Of a DNA stretch of 64,000 bases, positions 1-8,925 are shown one piece after another (position 1 is the stretch's first letter; the number at the start of each line of letters is the position of its first letter). The stretch is taken from NCBI RefSeq assembly GCF_049116215.1, contig NZ_JAGDZB010000001.1:310001-374000 (forward strand), written 5' to 3'. The position numbers and the translations under genes are program-made. This stretch comes from Shimia sp049116215. Lineage in GTDB: Bacteria; Pseudomonadota; Alphaproteobacteria; Rhodobacterales; Rhodobacteraceae. Below the pieces are notes generated by a model. The model had not been told where the DNA came from and did not search any database. It saw only the letters and a program-made list of their open reading frames with translations.

Positions 1-74
1 ACCCAACGTCAACCTTGAGTTACACGCAGGGATCGGCAGGCTGTCTAAAACGGGAATTGAGGGAAGGGCCAATC

Positions 75-485
75 ATGCATCCAACAATCGTGCGCATGCA
101 GGAGGTTGTTGCCAAAGGCAACGAGGAGGACATCAAAGGCCTGCTGGCCGAGGATGCCACGTTTCAGCCGCCGACCTATTGGGCGACCTGGACCGGGCGG
201 GATGCTGTGGCGGCGGTTCTTGGGCATGTTGGCCAGGTTTTCAGCGAGTTCCGTTATCGCCGCGTGATGGGGGATGGCAACGACTGGGCACTGGAGTTTC
301 AGTGCAAGGTTGGGGAGCTGGATTGCGTGGGCGTGGACCTAATCACGCTGAACGAGTCGGGCAATATCCAGCATTTTGAAGTGGTCATGCGGCCGTACAA
401 AACCATTGGCGCCTTGCGCGAAGCCATGAACAAACGAGTCATGACCGACGCCCGTTTCCTCAAATTCAAAGATGCGATGAGTTAA
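75..485 (+). CDS. NTF2/SnoaL-like protein
   Basis: A 136-residue protein with the size and pattern of the NTF2/SnoaL-like fold: an N-terminal helix, an ALF/TFQPP-type strand-turn after residue 25, a WTGRDAV helix, and alternating beta strands ending in FEVVMRPYK. Such proteins are small cone-shaped barrels that act as isomerases, hydrolases or binding proteins, so the fold does not give the reaction. The ATG at 75 is preferred over an upstream TTG at 15 because a GAGGGAAGG ribosome site lies just before it. The stop is 6 nt before the next start, so it is probably co-transcribed with the SGNH hydrolase. Substrate unknown. Confidence 0.75.
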   Translation: MHPTIVRMQEVVAKGNEEDIKGLLAEDATFQPPTYWATWTGRDAVAAVLGHVGQVFSEFRYRRVMGDGNDWALEFQCKVGELDCVGVDLITLNESGNIQHFEVVMRPYKTIGALREAMNKRVMTDARFLKFKDAMS

Positions 486-491
486 ACCAAG

Positions 492-1208
492 ATGCGCGTT
501 GCACTGGATCAGGTTGTTCGCCTCCCCCTGGCCCCCCTGCTTGTCGCTCAGGCGATGGGCGTGCGACGGCGGGCCAAAATCTTGACAGAGCCGCATGGTG
601 CACGGGAAGGCTGTGCCGGATCCGGCACATCTCTGCGGCTTTTGATCCTTGGAGACAGCTCTGCTGCAGGTGTTGGCGCAGGCACGCAAGAAGCGGCTTT
701 GTCAGGCCAGTTGGTCGCGGCGCTCTCCCCTGATTTTGCCGTGAGATGGCGATTGATTGGCGAAACCAGCGCCACAACAGGGGTGATACTGAAGCGATTG
801 GCGGCTGTGGAAACCACACCGTTTGATGTGGTTGTGTCCGCCCTTGGCGTCAATGATGTGACACGTGGAAACCGACGTGGACTTTGGCAAAAACAACAGC
901 GGCAACTGGCAAAAGTTTTGACAAAGAGGTTTGGCGCAAAGCTGATTGTTGCCTCGGGATTGCCGCCTATGGGCGCCTATCCTGAGTTGCCACAACCATT
1001 GCGTTGGGTGATCGGGCAACAGGCACAGCGATTGGACAGCGCCCTTGCGGATGTCTGCGACGGCCACTCGGCAATGACACACCTGCCTATAGATGTGCCG
1101 TTTGAGTCCCGGTTTCTGGCGGAAGACGGCTACCATCCTTCGGAGGCAGCCTACACGTTGTGGGGGCAGTTGATTGCCGCCCACATTCGCAGACATTTCA
1201 AAGGCTGA
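492..1208 (+). CDS. SGNH/GDSL-family hydrolase, probably membrane anchored
   Basis: A 238-residue esterase-like protein of the SGNH superfamily. Block I is GDSSAAG at about residues 54-60 with the nucleophile Ser56. Block III is GVND and block V is DGYHPS, which supplies the Asp and His of the catalytic dyad. A hydrophobic stretch near residues 9-22 followed by RRR could be an uncleaved membrane anchor. The family removes acyl or acetyl groups from lipids, glycans or small esters; the substrate cannot be read from sequence. The gene starts 6 nt after the NTF2-like gene and its stop directly abuts the stop of the convergent rarD. Confidence 0.8.
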   Translation: MRVALDQVVRLPLAPLLVAQAMGVRRRAKILTEPHGAREGCAGSGTSLRLLILGDSSAAGVGAGTQEAALSGQLVAALSPDFAVRWRLIGETSATTGVILKRLAAVETTPFDVVVSALGVNDVTRGNRRGLWQKQQRQLAKVLTKRFGAKLIVASGLPPMGAYPELPQPLRWVIGQQAQRLDSALADVCDGHSAMTHLPIDVPFESRFLAEDGYHPSEAAYTLWGQLIAAHIRRHFKG

Positions 1209-2117
1209 TCACCGGCGGGCGTTACGCAAGTCGCGGATCATTGGGATCGAGTACACCACAAGTGCGGCCCAGATCATTGGGAAGGCAATCATACGCGCTT
1301 TGCCAAAGGGTTCGTTGAACACCAGAACCGCCATGAGAAAGATCATAGTCGGTGCGATGTATTGCATGATTCCAATTGTGGAGAGCCGCATGAGTTTCGC
1401 CCCATTGGCGTAGAACAACAGCGGCACCGCTGTGACCACGCCGCAGCCCATCAGAAGGACTGTGTCCCGGGTGGTGCCGGCAAAGTGCCCCTGCCCCTGC
1501 GACGTCAACCACAGCAAATACCCAACGGCCGGAATGGTGAGAATGATCACTTCCAGCAAGAAACCCTGATTGGGGCCAACCGGTAGGGACTTCTTGAAAA
1601 AGGCGTAAAAGCCCCAGGACACGGTGAGCGCCAGCGCTGCCCAAGGCAGTGTCCCGGCATCAACCCAAAGCACACCTACAGCTGCAGCGGCCAAGGCGAC
1701 GGCAACCCATTGCAACCGCGTCAGTTTTTCGCCCAACAACATCGAGGCCAGGGCAATACTGAACAGTGGATTGATATAGTAGCCCAACGCCGCGTCAAGC
1801 GCGCGGTCATTGGCGATGGACCACACATATACCCCCCAATTCACCGTGATCAACGCTGCCGTGATACAGGCCATCGCCAGCGTGCGAGGATTGCGAAGAG
1901 CCGCGACAAGATCTGACGTGCGGCGCAGGACAATCAGCACCAGCCCTGCGATTGGCACGGACCAGATCACCCGGTGCGCCACAACTTCAAGAGCAGGCAT
2001 ATGGGCGACAAGTTTCATGTAAAGCGGCAAAAACCCCCAAAGGAGGTAAGCCGTCATCGCATAGGCAAGCCCCTGCGGCGTGTCGACATTGTCCGGCTGT
2101 TCACTGCGCACTGCCAT
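1209..2117 (-). CDS. rarD: EamA-family transporter RarD
   Basis: A 302-residue inner-membrane protein of the drug/metabolite transporter (EamA) superfamily, RarD branch. The N-terminal segment (AYLLWGFLPLYMKL, then ALEVVAHRVIWS) is characteristic of RarD, and about ten hydrophobic segments follow in two EamA repeats. RarD was first named as a chloramphenicol-sensitivity protein; its natural substrate is uncertain. A strong GGGGAGG ribosome site precedes the ATG. It lies downstream of the demethylation operon on the same strand but is separated from it by a 12-bp perfect stem-loop (2187-2217), so it probably forms its own unit. Confidence 0.85.
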   Translation of the reverse strand: MAVRSEQPDNVDTPQGLAYAMTAYLLWGFLPLYMKLVAHMPALEVVAHRVIWSVPIAGLVLIVLRRTSDLVAALRNPRTLAMACITAALITVNWGVYVWSIANDRALDAALGYYINPLFSIALASMLLGEKLTRLQWVAVALAAAAVGVLWVDAGTLPWAALALTVSWGFYAFFKKSLPVGPNQGFLLEVIILTIPAVGYLLWLTSQGQGHFAGTTRDTVLLMGCGVVTAVPLLFYANGAKLMRLSTIGIMQYIAPTMIFLMAVLVFNEPFGKARMIAFPMIWAALVVYSIPMIRDLRNARR

Positions 2118-2186
2118 GATGACCTCCCCGTTCGCAACGCTTCTTGTTAGCCATGTGCCGGACGGAAAGAAATTCGGTATTTGTGC

Positions 2187-2217
2187 GGTGAACCATCACG
2201 TTCCTTGATGGTTCACC
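2187..2217 (-). terminator. Perfect 12-bp stem-loop between the demethylation operon and rarD
   Basis: GGTGAACCATCA at 2187-2198 is exactly complementary to TGATGGTTCACC at 2206-2217, with a 7-nt loop. It begins 8 nt past the stop of the upstream minus-strand dehydrogenase. There is no clean T run on either side, so it is more likely a 3'-end stabiliser, a weak terminator or an operator than a textbook intrinsic terminator. Confidence 0.45.
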
Positions 2218-2225
2218 TGTTAAGG

Positions 2226-4676
2226 TCAGACCTTCACCCGTTCCGACTTTGGATCATACATCGGCTTCAGCGAGGCTTCGGCGCGCACCTTTGTGCCCAT
2301 GACGTCAATTTCATAGGTTGAGGCCAGAACCTCAGCGGCTTTTTCACCGGCACAGGGCACGTAACCCAGCCCCATAGCTGCCCCCAATGTGTGGCCATAG
2401 TTGCCGGAGCTGAGATAACCGACGTATTCGCCGTCTCTGATAATTGGCTCATTGTGGAACAGAAGTGGCTCCGGATCGGTCAGTTTGAACTGCACAAGCC
2501 GGTTTTGCGGGCCACTTTCTTTGCGCGCAATCACCGCCTCGCGGCCAATGAAATCCGGCTTGTCAGTTTTCACCGCAAAGCCAAGACCCGCGTCCACCAC
2601 GTGATCTTCGCAGGTGATGTCGTGGCCGAAGTGGCGGAAGCCTTTTTCGATGCGGCAGCTGTCCATCATATGCATGCCACAGAGCTTTAGCCCCATGTTT
2701 TGTCCCGCCTCCCAGAGGGTCTCAAAGGCGTGGCCTGCCATGTCGGAAGACACGTAGATCTCCCAACCTAGTTCGCCAACATAGGTCACGCGGTGTGCGC
2801 GGGCGAGGCCCATACCCAGCTCGATGTCCTGTGCGGTGCCAAAGGGGTTGGTCGCGTTGGAGAAATCAGCAGGGGAGACTTTTTCCAGCAGTTTGCGGGA
2901 ATTTGGCCCCATGATTGCCAGCACACCTTCGCCAGAGGTGACATCGGTGATCACCACGTTGAAGGTGCCTTTGTGACGTTCCATCCAGGTTTGGTCCGCG
3001 AGACGCATCGCCGCCGGGGTCACCACCAGATAGGAGGTTTCGGTCAGGCGGGTCACGGTCACGTCGGCCTCAATCCCGCCGCGACGGTTGAGGAACTGGG
3101 TGTAGACAATTTTGCCGTTGGGCACCGAGTAGTCGCCACCACCCACGTAGTTCATGAAGGCTTCGGCATCAGGGCCTTCGACCCGGATTTTGCCAAAGGA
3201 AGACATGTCGTACATGCCGACATTTTCACGAATGGCGCCGTGCTCGGCGGCGGAGTTCTCAAACCAGTTCTGGCGTTTCCACGTGTATTGGTATGCGCGT
3301 TCCTGGCCTTCTTTTGCAAACCAGTTGGCCCTTTCCCAGCCGGCGAGTTCTCCAAAAACCGCACCCTGTTCTTTCAGATGATGGTGGAACGGCGTGCGGC
3401 GCACACCGCGTGCGGTGGCCTTTTGGCGATACGGATAATGGTCGGCGTAAAGCAGTCCCAAAGTTTCTTTGGAGCGTTCAAACAGGTAGGTCTTGTTGCC
3501 TTGGAACGGCTGCATGCGGGAGATGTCCACATCGCCTAGGTCAAATGGTTTCTCTCCGTCCGTCATCCACTGCGCCAACGCCATACCGGCGCCGCCCGCA
3601 GATTGGATGCCGATCGAGTTGAAACCGGCGGCCACCCAGACGTTGTCCATCTCTGGCGCCAAACCAAGGTGATAGGCGTCATCCGGGGTGAAGCTTTCCG
3701 GGCCATTAAAGAAGGTGTGAATGCCCGCCTCTGCCAGCATCGGCATACGGTTCACCGCCGCTTCGAGAATGGGCTCAAAGTGGTCGAAATCTTCCGGCAG
3801 CTGGTCAAATTCAAAGGTATCCGGAATGCCTTTCATGCCCCAAGGTTTGGCATTGGGTTCAAACGCACCCAGAAGGATTTTGCCCGCATCTTCCTTGTAG
3901 TAGGCACATTCATCCGGCACGCGCAGCACCGGCATCTGGGTGAGCTGCGGTATGTTTTCAGTGACGATATAGAAATGCTCACAGGCGTGCAGCGGCACAT
4001 TCACGCCTGCCATGCGACCAACCTCGTGGCCCCACATGCCCGCGCAATTCACGATCATATCGCAGGCGATATGGCCCTGTTCTTCGCCGTCGTCAGACAC
4101 CCAATCCACGCCTGTCACCTTGCGGCCCGACTTGGCGATATTGGTAACTTTCACGCGTTCCTTAACCGTCGCCCCCATCTGGCGCGCACCTTTGGCCAGC
4201 GCCAGCGCAATGTTGGCGGGATCGCCTTGCCCGTCGAGTGGCAGGTACACACCAGCGGTGACGTCTTCAATGTTGAGATGTTCGTAGCGGGCTTTGACTT
4301 CTGCCGGGGAAATTTCCTCCACCTCCACGCCAAAGGCGCGGGCCATGGCGGCCTGGCGGTAGATTTCTTCCTTGCGCTCTTCGCTCAGGGCAACGGTTAT
4401 GGACCCGCAACGTTTGAAGCCTGTGGCGACACCGGTCTCGGCTTCGAGATTGCCGTAGAGCTCCTGCGAATATTTCGCGAGCTTGGTCATGTTGGCCGTT
4501 GCGCGCAATTGCGCGATCAAGCCAGCAGCGTGCCAGGTCGTGCCAGAGGTGAGCTGTTTGCGCTCCAGCAGAACGACATCTTTCCAGCCCAGTTTGGCGA
4601 GGTGATAGGCCACTGAGCAGCCAATCACACCGCCACCGATGATGACCACACGGGCTTTGTTCGGGAGATCAACCAT
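2226..4676 (-). CDS. FAD/GcvT-domain dehydrogenase (dimethylglycine or sarcosine dehydrogenase-like), paralogue 1
   Basis: An 816-residue two-part enzyme. Residues 8-375 are a DAO-type FAD fold with the dinucleotide motif IIGGGVIGCS and a TTWHAAG segment whose His49 is the usual covalent-FAD histidine of this family. A linker domain (about 375-430) is followed by GcvT aminomethyltransferase N and C domains (about 430-710 and 715-805). The family oxidatively demethylates dimethylglycine or sarcosine and passes the one-carbon unit to tetrahydrofolate. The exact substrate is not readable. It lies 62 bp downstream of a paralogue in the same direction, in a run with an XRE-cupin regulator, a GFA protein and a LysE exporter. 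Confidence 0.85.
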   Translation of the reverse strand: MVDLPNKARVVIIGGGVIGCSVAYHLAKLGWKDVVLLERKQLTSGTTWHAAGLIAQLRATANMTKLAKYSQELYGNLEAETGVATGFKRCGSITVALSEERKEEIYRQAAMARAFGVEVEEISPAEVKARYEHLNIEDVTAGVYLPLDGQGDPANIALALAKGARQMGATVKERVKVTNIAKSGRKVTGVDWVSDDGEEQGHIACDMIVNCAGMWGHEVGRMAGVNVPLHACEHFYIVTENIPQLTQMPVLRVPDECAYYKEDAGKILLGAFEPNAKPWGMKGIPDTFEFDQLPEDFDHFEPILEAAVNRMPMLAEAGIHTFFNGPESFTPDDAYHLGLAPEMDNVWVAAGFNSIGIQSAGGAGMALAQWMTDGEKPFDLGDVDISRMQPFQGNKTYLFERSKETLGLLYADHYPYRQKATARGVRRTPFHHHLKEQGAVFGELAGWERANWFAKEGQERAYQYTWKRQNWFENSAAEHGAIRENVGMYDMSSFGKIRVEGPDAEAFMNYVGGGDYSVPNGKIVYTQFLNRRGGIEADVTVTRLTETSYLVVTPAAMRLADQTWMERHKGTFNVVITDVTSGEGVLAIMGPNSRKLLEKVSPADFSNATNPFGTAQDIELGMGLARAHRVTYVGELGWEIYVSSDMAGHAFETLWEAGQNMGLKLCGMHMMDSCRIEKGFRHFGHDITCEDHVVDAGLGFAVKTDKPDFIGREAVIARKESGPQNRLVQFKLTDPEPLLFHNEPIIRDGEYVGYLSSGNYGHTLGAAMGLGYVPCAGEKAAEVLASTYEIDVMGTKVRAEASLKPMYDPKSERVKV

Positions 4677-4738
4677 AAGCTACGTCCTTTTGAAGAGTTT
4701 CGCAGGGTCTTCTCCCCGCGACGTGCAACGAGCCGGTG

Positions 4739-7189
4739 TCATGCCCGCAACCTTTCGTTTTCTGGGTCCCACATGGGTTGATCTTCCTGCACCACCGCGC
4801 GGCATTTCTGACCGTAAATTTCCACCGTAAGCTCGGTGCCCGGCTTGGCCAGCTCGGCCTCCACCATGCCCAGCGCGATGGAGGCGTTCACGCGATAGCC
4901 CCAGCCGCCGGACGTGGTTTCGCCAACGATCTGATCCCCGTGGTAGATACAGGACATGTAGGGCGCGTCTGCGTCGCCGGCGTCGACCTTCAAAGTGACA
5001 AAGGACTTTTGCGCGCCTAGTTGTTTCTCGTTCTGGATCGCGGCCTTGCCCGGGAAGTCCTGTGGTTTGTCCAGCTTCACAAACCGCTCCAGTCCACCTT
5101 CAAGTAGCGAGTAATCAGTGGACAGGTCACCCTTCCACGCACGATAGCCTTTCTCCAGACGCAAAGAGTTCAGCGCATACATTCCGAAGGGTGTTGCACC
5201 AGCGTCGCGGATTGCGTCGTAGATTGCGGGCATATGCTCGTTCAGTGCATGCACCTCCCAGCCCAGCTCTCCAGCAAAGGACACGCGGATCAGATAGGCG
5301 GGTTGCCCTGCAACAGTGGCGCTTTGGTGGGTGAGCCAGCCGCTTTGAAGATCCGCATCCGTCAGTGCCGCGAGGATGTCGCGTGACTTTGGCCCCGTCA
5401 CTATCAGCGTGTCACGGGTTGTGGTGACGTCTTCGACCGTCACGCTTGCGGGCATCGCACGCACCAAGATATCGCGGTCATGCCACTGTGCCGTTGCCGC
5501 CGTGATCATCAGGAATGCATCGTCTCCCATGCGAATGCAGGACATTTCTGTCAGAATGCGGCCCCGGTCGTCGGAGATGTAGACGAGGTTCATGCGGCCC
5601 ACTTTGGGCAAGCCGCCAGTGACCAAACCGCGCAGGGTTTCTGCAGCACCTTCGCCTGTGACCATGAAGCGGGAGAACCCCGGCAAATCGAGCACGCCGC
5701 AGTGGTCGCGTACCGCCTCACATTCTTCTTTTACTCGTTGTTCCCAAGGACCGGTCCGGCCCCAGGTGTGGGTGGCAGCGAGCGACGTGTCATCGCCATC
5801 TTTGGCAAACCAGTTCGCTCGCTCCCATCCGTTATAGGCCCCCATAACACCGCCAGATGCGACAACCCGGTCATGGACGGGGGAGAGCTTCTTGTCCCGG
5901 GCGGCGGGCCATTCGTGATGCGGGAAGTGCATGGCGTATTCGTTTCCGTAAACTTCCATGCCTTTCTTCACGCAGTAATCATGATCGGTGTAGTCGGTGT
6001 AGCGGCGTGGATCGACGGCCCACATGTCCCACTCGGTGTGGCCATCCACGATCCATTCAGCAAGCACTTTGCCCGCGCCGCCACCTTGGGCAATACCGAA
6101 AGTGAACACGCAGTTTTCAAAGGCATTTTCCACACCCGGCATTGGACCAATTAGCGGGAGGCCATCAGGCGCATAGGGAATTGGGCCGTTAATCACTCGG
6201 CTCACGCCGGAGGTCTGCATCAGCGGCACCCGCTCCATGGCATCGGTGACGATGTCTTCAATCCGGTCAAGGTCATCGGACCAGAGCTGGAAAGAGAAGT
6301 CGTCCGGCATTGGGTCGGCATCGGTGTCCCAATGGGCCTTACAGTTTGGCTCATAGGGGCCGAGGTTGTAGCCGTGTTTTTCCTGACGCAGGTAATAGGA
6401 CACGTCCACGTCGCGCAGCAGCGGCAGCTTTTTCCCGCCATTGGCTTTGGACCACGCCTCCACCTCTGGTATTTCTTCTGTCAACAGATACTGGTGGCTC
6501 ATCACCATCATCGGTACAGAGCGCCCACCATAGGGTTTAAACCACTCGCCAACACGCTGCGCGTAGTATCCAGCAGCGTTGACCACATAGTCACAGGCAA
6601 TATCGCCTTTTTGCGTATGCACGATCCAGCTTTTATCTTCTTGTTGCGTCACGCCAGTCGCCGGACAGAAGCGCAGGATTTTCTGGCCCATGTCCCGCGC
6701 ACCTTTGGCCAATGCTTGCGTCAGCTGTGCCGGGTCTATGTCACCGTCAGTAGGATCATAGAGCACGCCTTCGAGATCATGGGTTTCCAAGAAAGGATAA
6801 CGTTCCCTGGCTTCTTTCGGTGTCCACATCTCCATTGGAATGCCTTGGTACTTGGCCATGGACATGGCCCGCTCAAATTCCTGCACCCGTTCTTTGGTGT
6901 GCGCCAGCCGGATAGAGCCCGATTGGTGATACCCCATTGGGTAATCCACCTCTTCCCCAAGCCGGGCGTAAAGCTCGGTGGAGTAGCGCTGCATGTTCAT
7001 GATCGCCCAGCTGTTGGAAAAGGTCGGCACATTGCCCGCGGCGTGCCAGGTGGAGCCAGCGGTCAGTTCGTTCTTTTCCAGCAAGACACAATCGGTCCAG
7101 CCTTTCTTGGCCAGATGATAGAGGCTTGAGGTGCCAACAACACCGCCACCAATGATGACCACACGGGCCTTGCTTGGAAAATCAGACAT
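4739..7189 (-). CDS. FAD/GcvT-domain dehydrogenase (dimethylglycine or sarcosine dehydrogenase-like), paralogue 2
   Basis: An 816-residue paralogue of the 2226-4676 product with the same architecture: FAD motif IIGGGVVGTS near residue 12, STWHAAG with His49 as probable covalent FAD site, a central linker, then GcvT N and C domains. The two proteins have diverged clearly (for example AAGNVPTFSN here against AAGLIAQLRA), which suggests different methylated amines. The ATG at 7189 is chosen over 7195 because GGGAG at 7196-7200 is 6 nt from it but touches the other. It starts 12 nt after the lysE-like stop, so translation is probably coupled to that gene. Confidence 0.85.
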   Translation of the reverse strand: MSDFPSKARVVIIGGGVVGTSSLYHLAKKGWTDCVLLEKNELTAGSTWHAAGNVPTFSNSWAIMNMQRYSTELYARLGEEVDYPMGYHQSGSIRLAHTKERVQEFERAMSMAKYQGIPMEMWTPKEARERYPFLETHDLEGVLYDPTDGDIDPAQLTQALAKGARDMGQKILRFCPATGVTQQEDKSWIVHTQKGDIACDYVVNAAGYYAQRVGEWFKPYGGRSVPMMVMSHQYLLTEEIPEVEAWSKANGGKKLPLLRDVDVSYYLRQEKHGYNLGPYEPNCKAHWDTDADPMPDDFSFQLWSDDLDRIEDIVTDAMERVPLMQTSGVSRVINGPIPYAPDGLPLIGPMPGVENAFENCVFTFGIAQGGGAGKVLAEWIVDGHTEWDMWAVDPRRYTDYTDHDYCVKKGMEVYGNEYAMHFPHHEWPAARDKKLSPVHDRVVASGGVMGAYNGWERANWFAKDGDDTSLAATHTWGRTGPWEQRVKEECEAVRDHCGVLDLPGFSRFMVTGEGAAETLRGLVTGGLPKVGRMNLVYISDDRGRILTEMSCIRMGDDAFLMITAATAQWHDRDILVRAMPASVTVEDVTTTRDTLIVTGPKSRDILAALTDADLQSGWLTHQSATVAGQPAYLIRVSFAGELGWEVHALNEHMPAIYDAIRDAGATPFGMYALNSLRLEKGYRAWKGDLSTDYSLLEGGLERFVKLDKPQDFPGKAAIQNEKQLGAQKSFVTLKVDAGDADAPYMSCIYHGDQIVGETTSGGWGYRVNASIALGMVEAELAKPGTELTVEIYGQKCRAVVQEDQPMWDPENERLRA

Positions 7190-7200
7190 GACCATCTCCC

Positions 7201-7824
7201 TCAGTCAAAGACTAGTTTTGCTGCCAAGCCGCCAAAGATGACGGCTGCAATTTTGTTCAGAATACCCGTGGCTTGCTTGAGCTTTGCGCCCACAAGACCA
7301 GCCGACAGACCGATCATCGACACCACCACAAACCCACCAGAGGCAAACATCACACCAAGGATCACAATCTGCTGCCAGATTGGACCTGCGGCAGGCGTGG
7401 TGAACTGCGGCAGGAAGGCGAGGATGAAAAGAATGATCTTCGGATTCAGGATGTTGGTCAAAAATCCACGGCGCACCGCGCGCAAGACACTGGAGCGCCC
7501 TTCAACGTCATCCTCAACCTGTTTGGCGGTCCAAGATTGATATGCCAATACAACCAGATAGGCCGCGCCTGCGTAACGGATGGCAAGCAGTGCCGTCGGG
7601 GACGCCGCAATCAATACGGCCAGCCCGGCAGCGGCCAAAGTGATGTGCACCACAAGCCCAAGCGTGACCCCAACCGTGGCGGCCAATCCCGCCTTTGGGC
7701 CGCCGGAAATGCCGCTGGCGATGGTGAACATCATATCCGCGCCGGGGGTGAGATACATCACCAGCGACGCAGCCATGAAGGCCCAGAGTGTGACGCTGTC
7801 CATATTTGCAAAGGTTTCCAACAT
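7201..7824 (-). CDS. LysE/RhtB-family amino-acid exporter
   Basis: A 207-residue inner-membrane protein with about six hydrophobic segments and the family motif TPGAD (canonical TPGPD) near residue 27. It also has the LNPKIILFILAFLPQF signature in the middle. LysE/RhtB carriers export amino acids or their analogues. Its place directly before the demethylating dehydrogenases suggests it exports an amino acid such as glycine, sarcosine or a by-product released by the pathway; this is inference. It begins 2 nt after the stop of the GFA gene. Confidence 0.85.
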   Translation of the reverse strand: MLETFANMDSVTLWAFMAASLVMYLTPGADMMFTIASGISGGPKAGLAATVGVTLGLVVHITLAAAGLAVLIAASPTALLAIRYAGAAYLVVLAYQSWTAKQVEDDVEGRSSVLRAVRRGFLTNILNPKIILFILAFLPQFTTPAAGPIWQQIVILGVMFASGGFVVVSMIGLSAGLVGAKLKQATGILNKIAAVIFGGLAAKLVFD

Positions 7825-7826
7825 GG

Positions 7827-8198
7827 TCAGTCTCTCTGCGGCACGTTGTCAGCGATGGTGTAGTAATCACCTTTGTGCGCAACAAAGATGTGCTTGGTCA
7901 GTTCCAAGCCGGTTGGGCCGTCCACTGCCCCCAGCGCAAAGCTGGTGGTGTCCTCATCATGGGCTTTCCAGAACAGGAAAGAGCCACAGCGCGGGCAGCT
8001 GCCGCGCTTGGCGCTTTCGCTGGCCTCATACCAGAGCACATCTCCGGTGATGGTCAGATCGGTGTCAGCAACTGCGGCCGAAGACCAGATTCCGCCGGAT
8101 TGTTTGCGGCATTGGCTGCAATGGCACATGGAAGCGCCTTGCGGTTCCGCTTCGGTCTCGAATGTGATGTCGCCACAGAGGCAAGATCCCTTCAGCAT
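7827..8198 (-). CDS. GFA/CENP-V-family zinc protein
   Basis: A 123-residue protein with the full zinc-ligand set of the GFA (glutathione-dependent formaldehyde-activating enzyme-like) family: Cys6 and Cys8, Cys25, Cys27 and Cys30, and Cys68 and Cys71 (CPRC). The founding member was described as helping form S-hydroxymethylglutathione from formaldehyde, though most relatives are untested. In this operon, whose dehydrogenases release one-carbon units, a formaldehyde-handling role fits well but is inference. The start has an AAGGA ribosome site 9 nt upstream and lies 10 bp after the regulator stop. Confidence 0.8.
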   Translation of the reverse strand: MLKGSCLCGDITFETEAEPQGASMCHCSQCRKQSGGIWSSAAVADTDLTITGDVLWYEASESAKRGSCPRCGSFLFWKAHDEDTTSFALGAVDGPTGLELTKHIFVAHKGDYYTIADNVPQRD

Positions 8199-8208
8199 TG
8201 TATCGTCC

Positions 8209-8781
8209 TTAGTACACAGGTGGCGCGATCACCCAGATCGCCACGCAAGCTTCGTCATGAGGATTGGCCCAGTGGTACTCCTCCCCACGAATGCGGAAGC
8301 TGTCGCCTGGCCCAACAGAGAAACTCTGTTCCCCTATGCGCAGCTCTAACCGGCCAGAGATGACATAGCCAACTTCCTGTGTCGGGCGCGTGGCAGCATC
8401 TTGCATTTTGGAACGCGGCGCAAAGGTGGAGTGCACCATTTCAAAGTCGTCGGTCAGATCCGGAGAAAGCAGCTCTTCGACCAAACCTTCCTCACTCCCG
8501 CCCATCGCGCGGCGGGCCCCCGCACGCACCACATAGCCCTGTTCATGTGCTGGAGCGGCGGATTGGCCAAACAACATCGACATCGGCACATCCAGCACTT
8601 TGGCGATCTGGCGCAGGTCGGAAATGGTGGGTTCGGATTTGTCGCGCTCCACTTGACTGAGCCAGCCCACGGAACGGTCCAGCGCCTCTGCCATATCGGT
8701 CAGTGTCAGGCTGCGCGCCTTGCGCAGAGCGCGCAGGTCGGCGCCTAGCGTTTGCACATTTTGTGGCACGTTATGAAGCAT
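8209..8781 (-). CDS. XRE-family regulator with C-terminal cupin domain
   Basis: A 190-residue transcription factor. Residues 12-66 form an XRE-type helix-turn-helix (LRALRKARSLTLTDMAEAL, then VGWLSQVERDKSEPTI). Residues 110-185 form a small cupin barrel (EVGYVISGRLELRIG, then GDSFRIRGEEYHW) that probably binds the effector. Regulators of this architecture often control amine and amino-acid catabolism and often their own promoter. It is the first gene of the minus-strand demethylation run and reads away from dnaE2. AATTTCAC-type repeats in the shared upstream region are plausible operators. Confidence 0.85.
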   Translation of the reverse strand: MLHNVPQNVQTLGADLRALRKARSLTLTDMAEALDRSVGWLSQVERDKSEPTISDLRQIAKVLDVPMSMLFGQSAAPAHEQGYVVRAGARRAMGGSEEGLVEELLSPDLTDDFEMVHSTFAPRSKMQDAATRPTQEVGYVISGRLELRIGEQSFSVGPGDSFRIRGEEYHWANPHDEACVAIWVIAPPVY

Positions 8782-8799
8782 GTGGCGCGAATCCCGGTT

Positions 8800-8848
8800 G
8801 TGAAATTTTCCCCTCGAATTTCACGCTGCACCAGTTTCGTGAAATTTC
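8800..8848. promoter_or_regulatory. Cluster of AATTTCAC / GTGAAATT elements (candidate operators)
   Basis: Three copies of one element in alternating orientation lie just upstream of the XRE-cupin gene: GTGAAATTTTC at 8800-8810, GAATTTCAC at 8816-8824 and GTGAAATTTC at 8839-8848 (the last holding the palindrome GAAATTTC). The first two form an inverted pair 5 nt apart. A fourth copy, GAATTTCAC, occurs at 8952-8960 inside dnaE2. The position suggests autoregulation by the XRE-cupin protein. Confidence 0.5.
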
Positions 8849-8895
8849 AAAACATTTTTTCACGCATGCAGGTGCTTTTCCCAGACTCCACAAAA

Positions 8896-8910
8896 GAACA
8901 AAACATGAAT
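8896..8910 (-). promoter_or_regulatory. LexA-like SOS box upstream of dnaE2
   Basis: GAAC-N7-GAAT at 8896-8910 reads ATTC-N7-GTTC on the minus strand. It differs by one base from the alphaproteobacterial LexA consensus GTTC-N7-GTTC. It ends 15 bp before the preferred dnaE2 start, where a LexA repressor site would be expected for an SOS-induced polymerase. It also argues against translation starts upstream of 8926. Confidence 0.5.
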
Positions 8911-8925
8911 ATAATAACGATTCTC

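Noticed and set aside
8752..8925. N-terminal extension of dnaE2 from a TTG
   Set aside because: It would run over the operator elements and the LexA-like box, and the added residues do not match the family.
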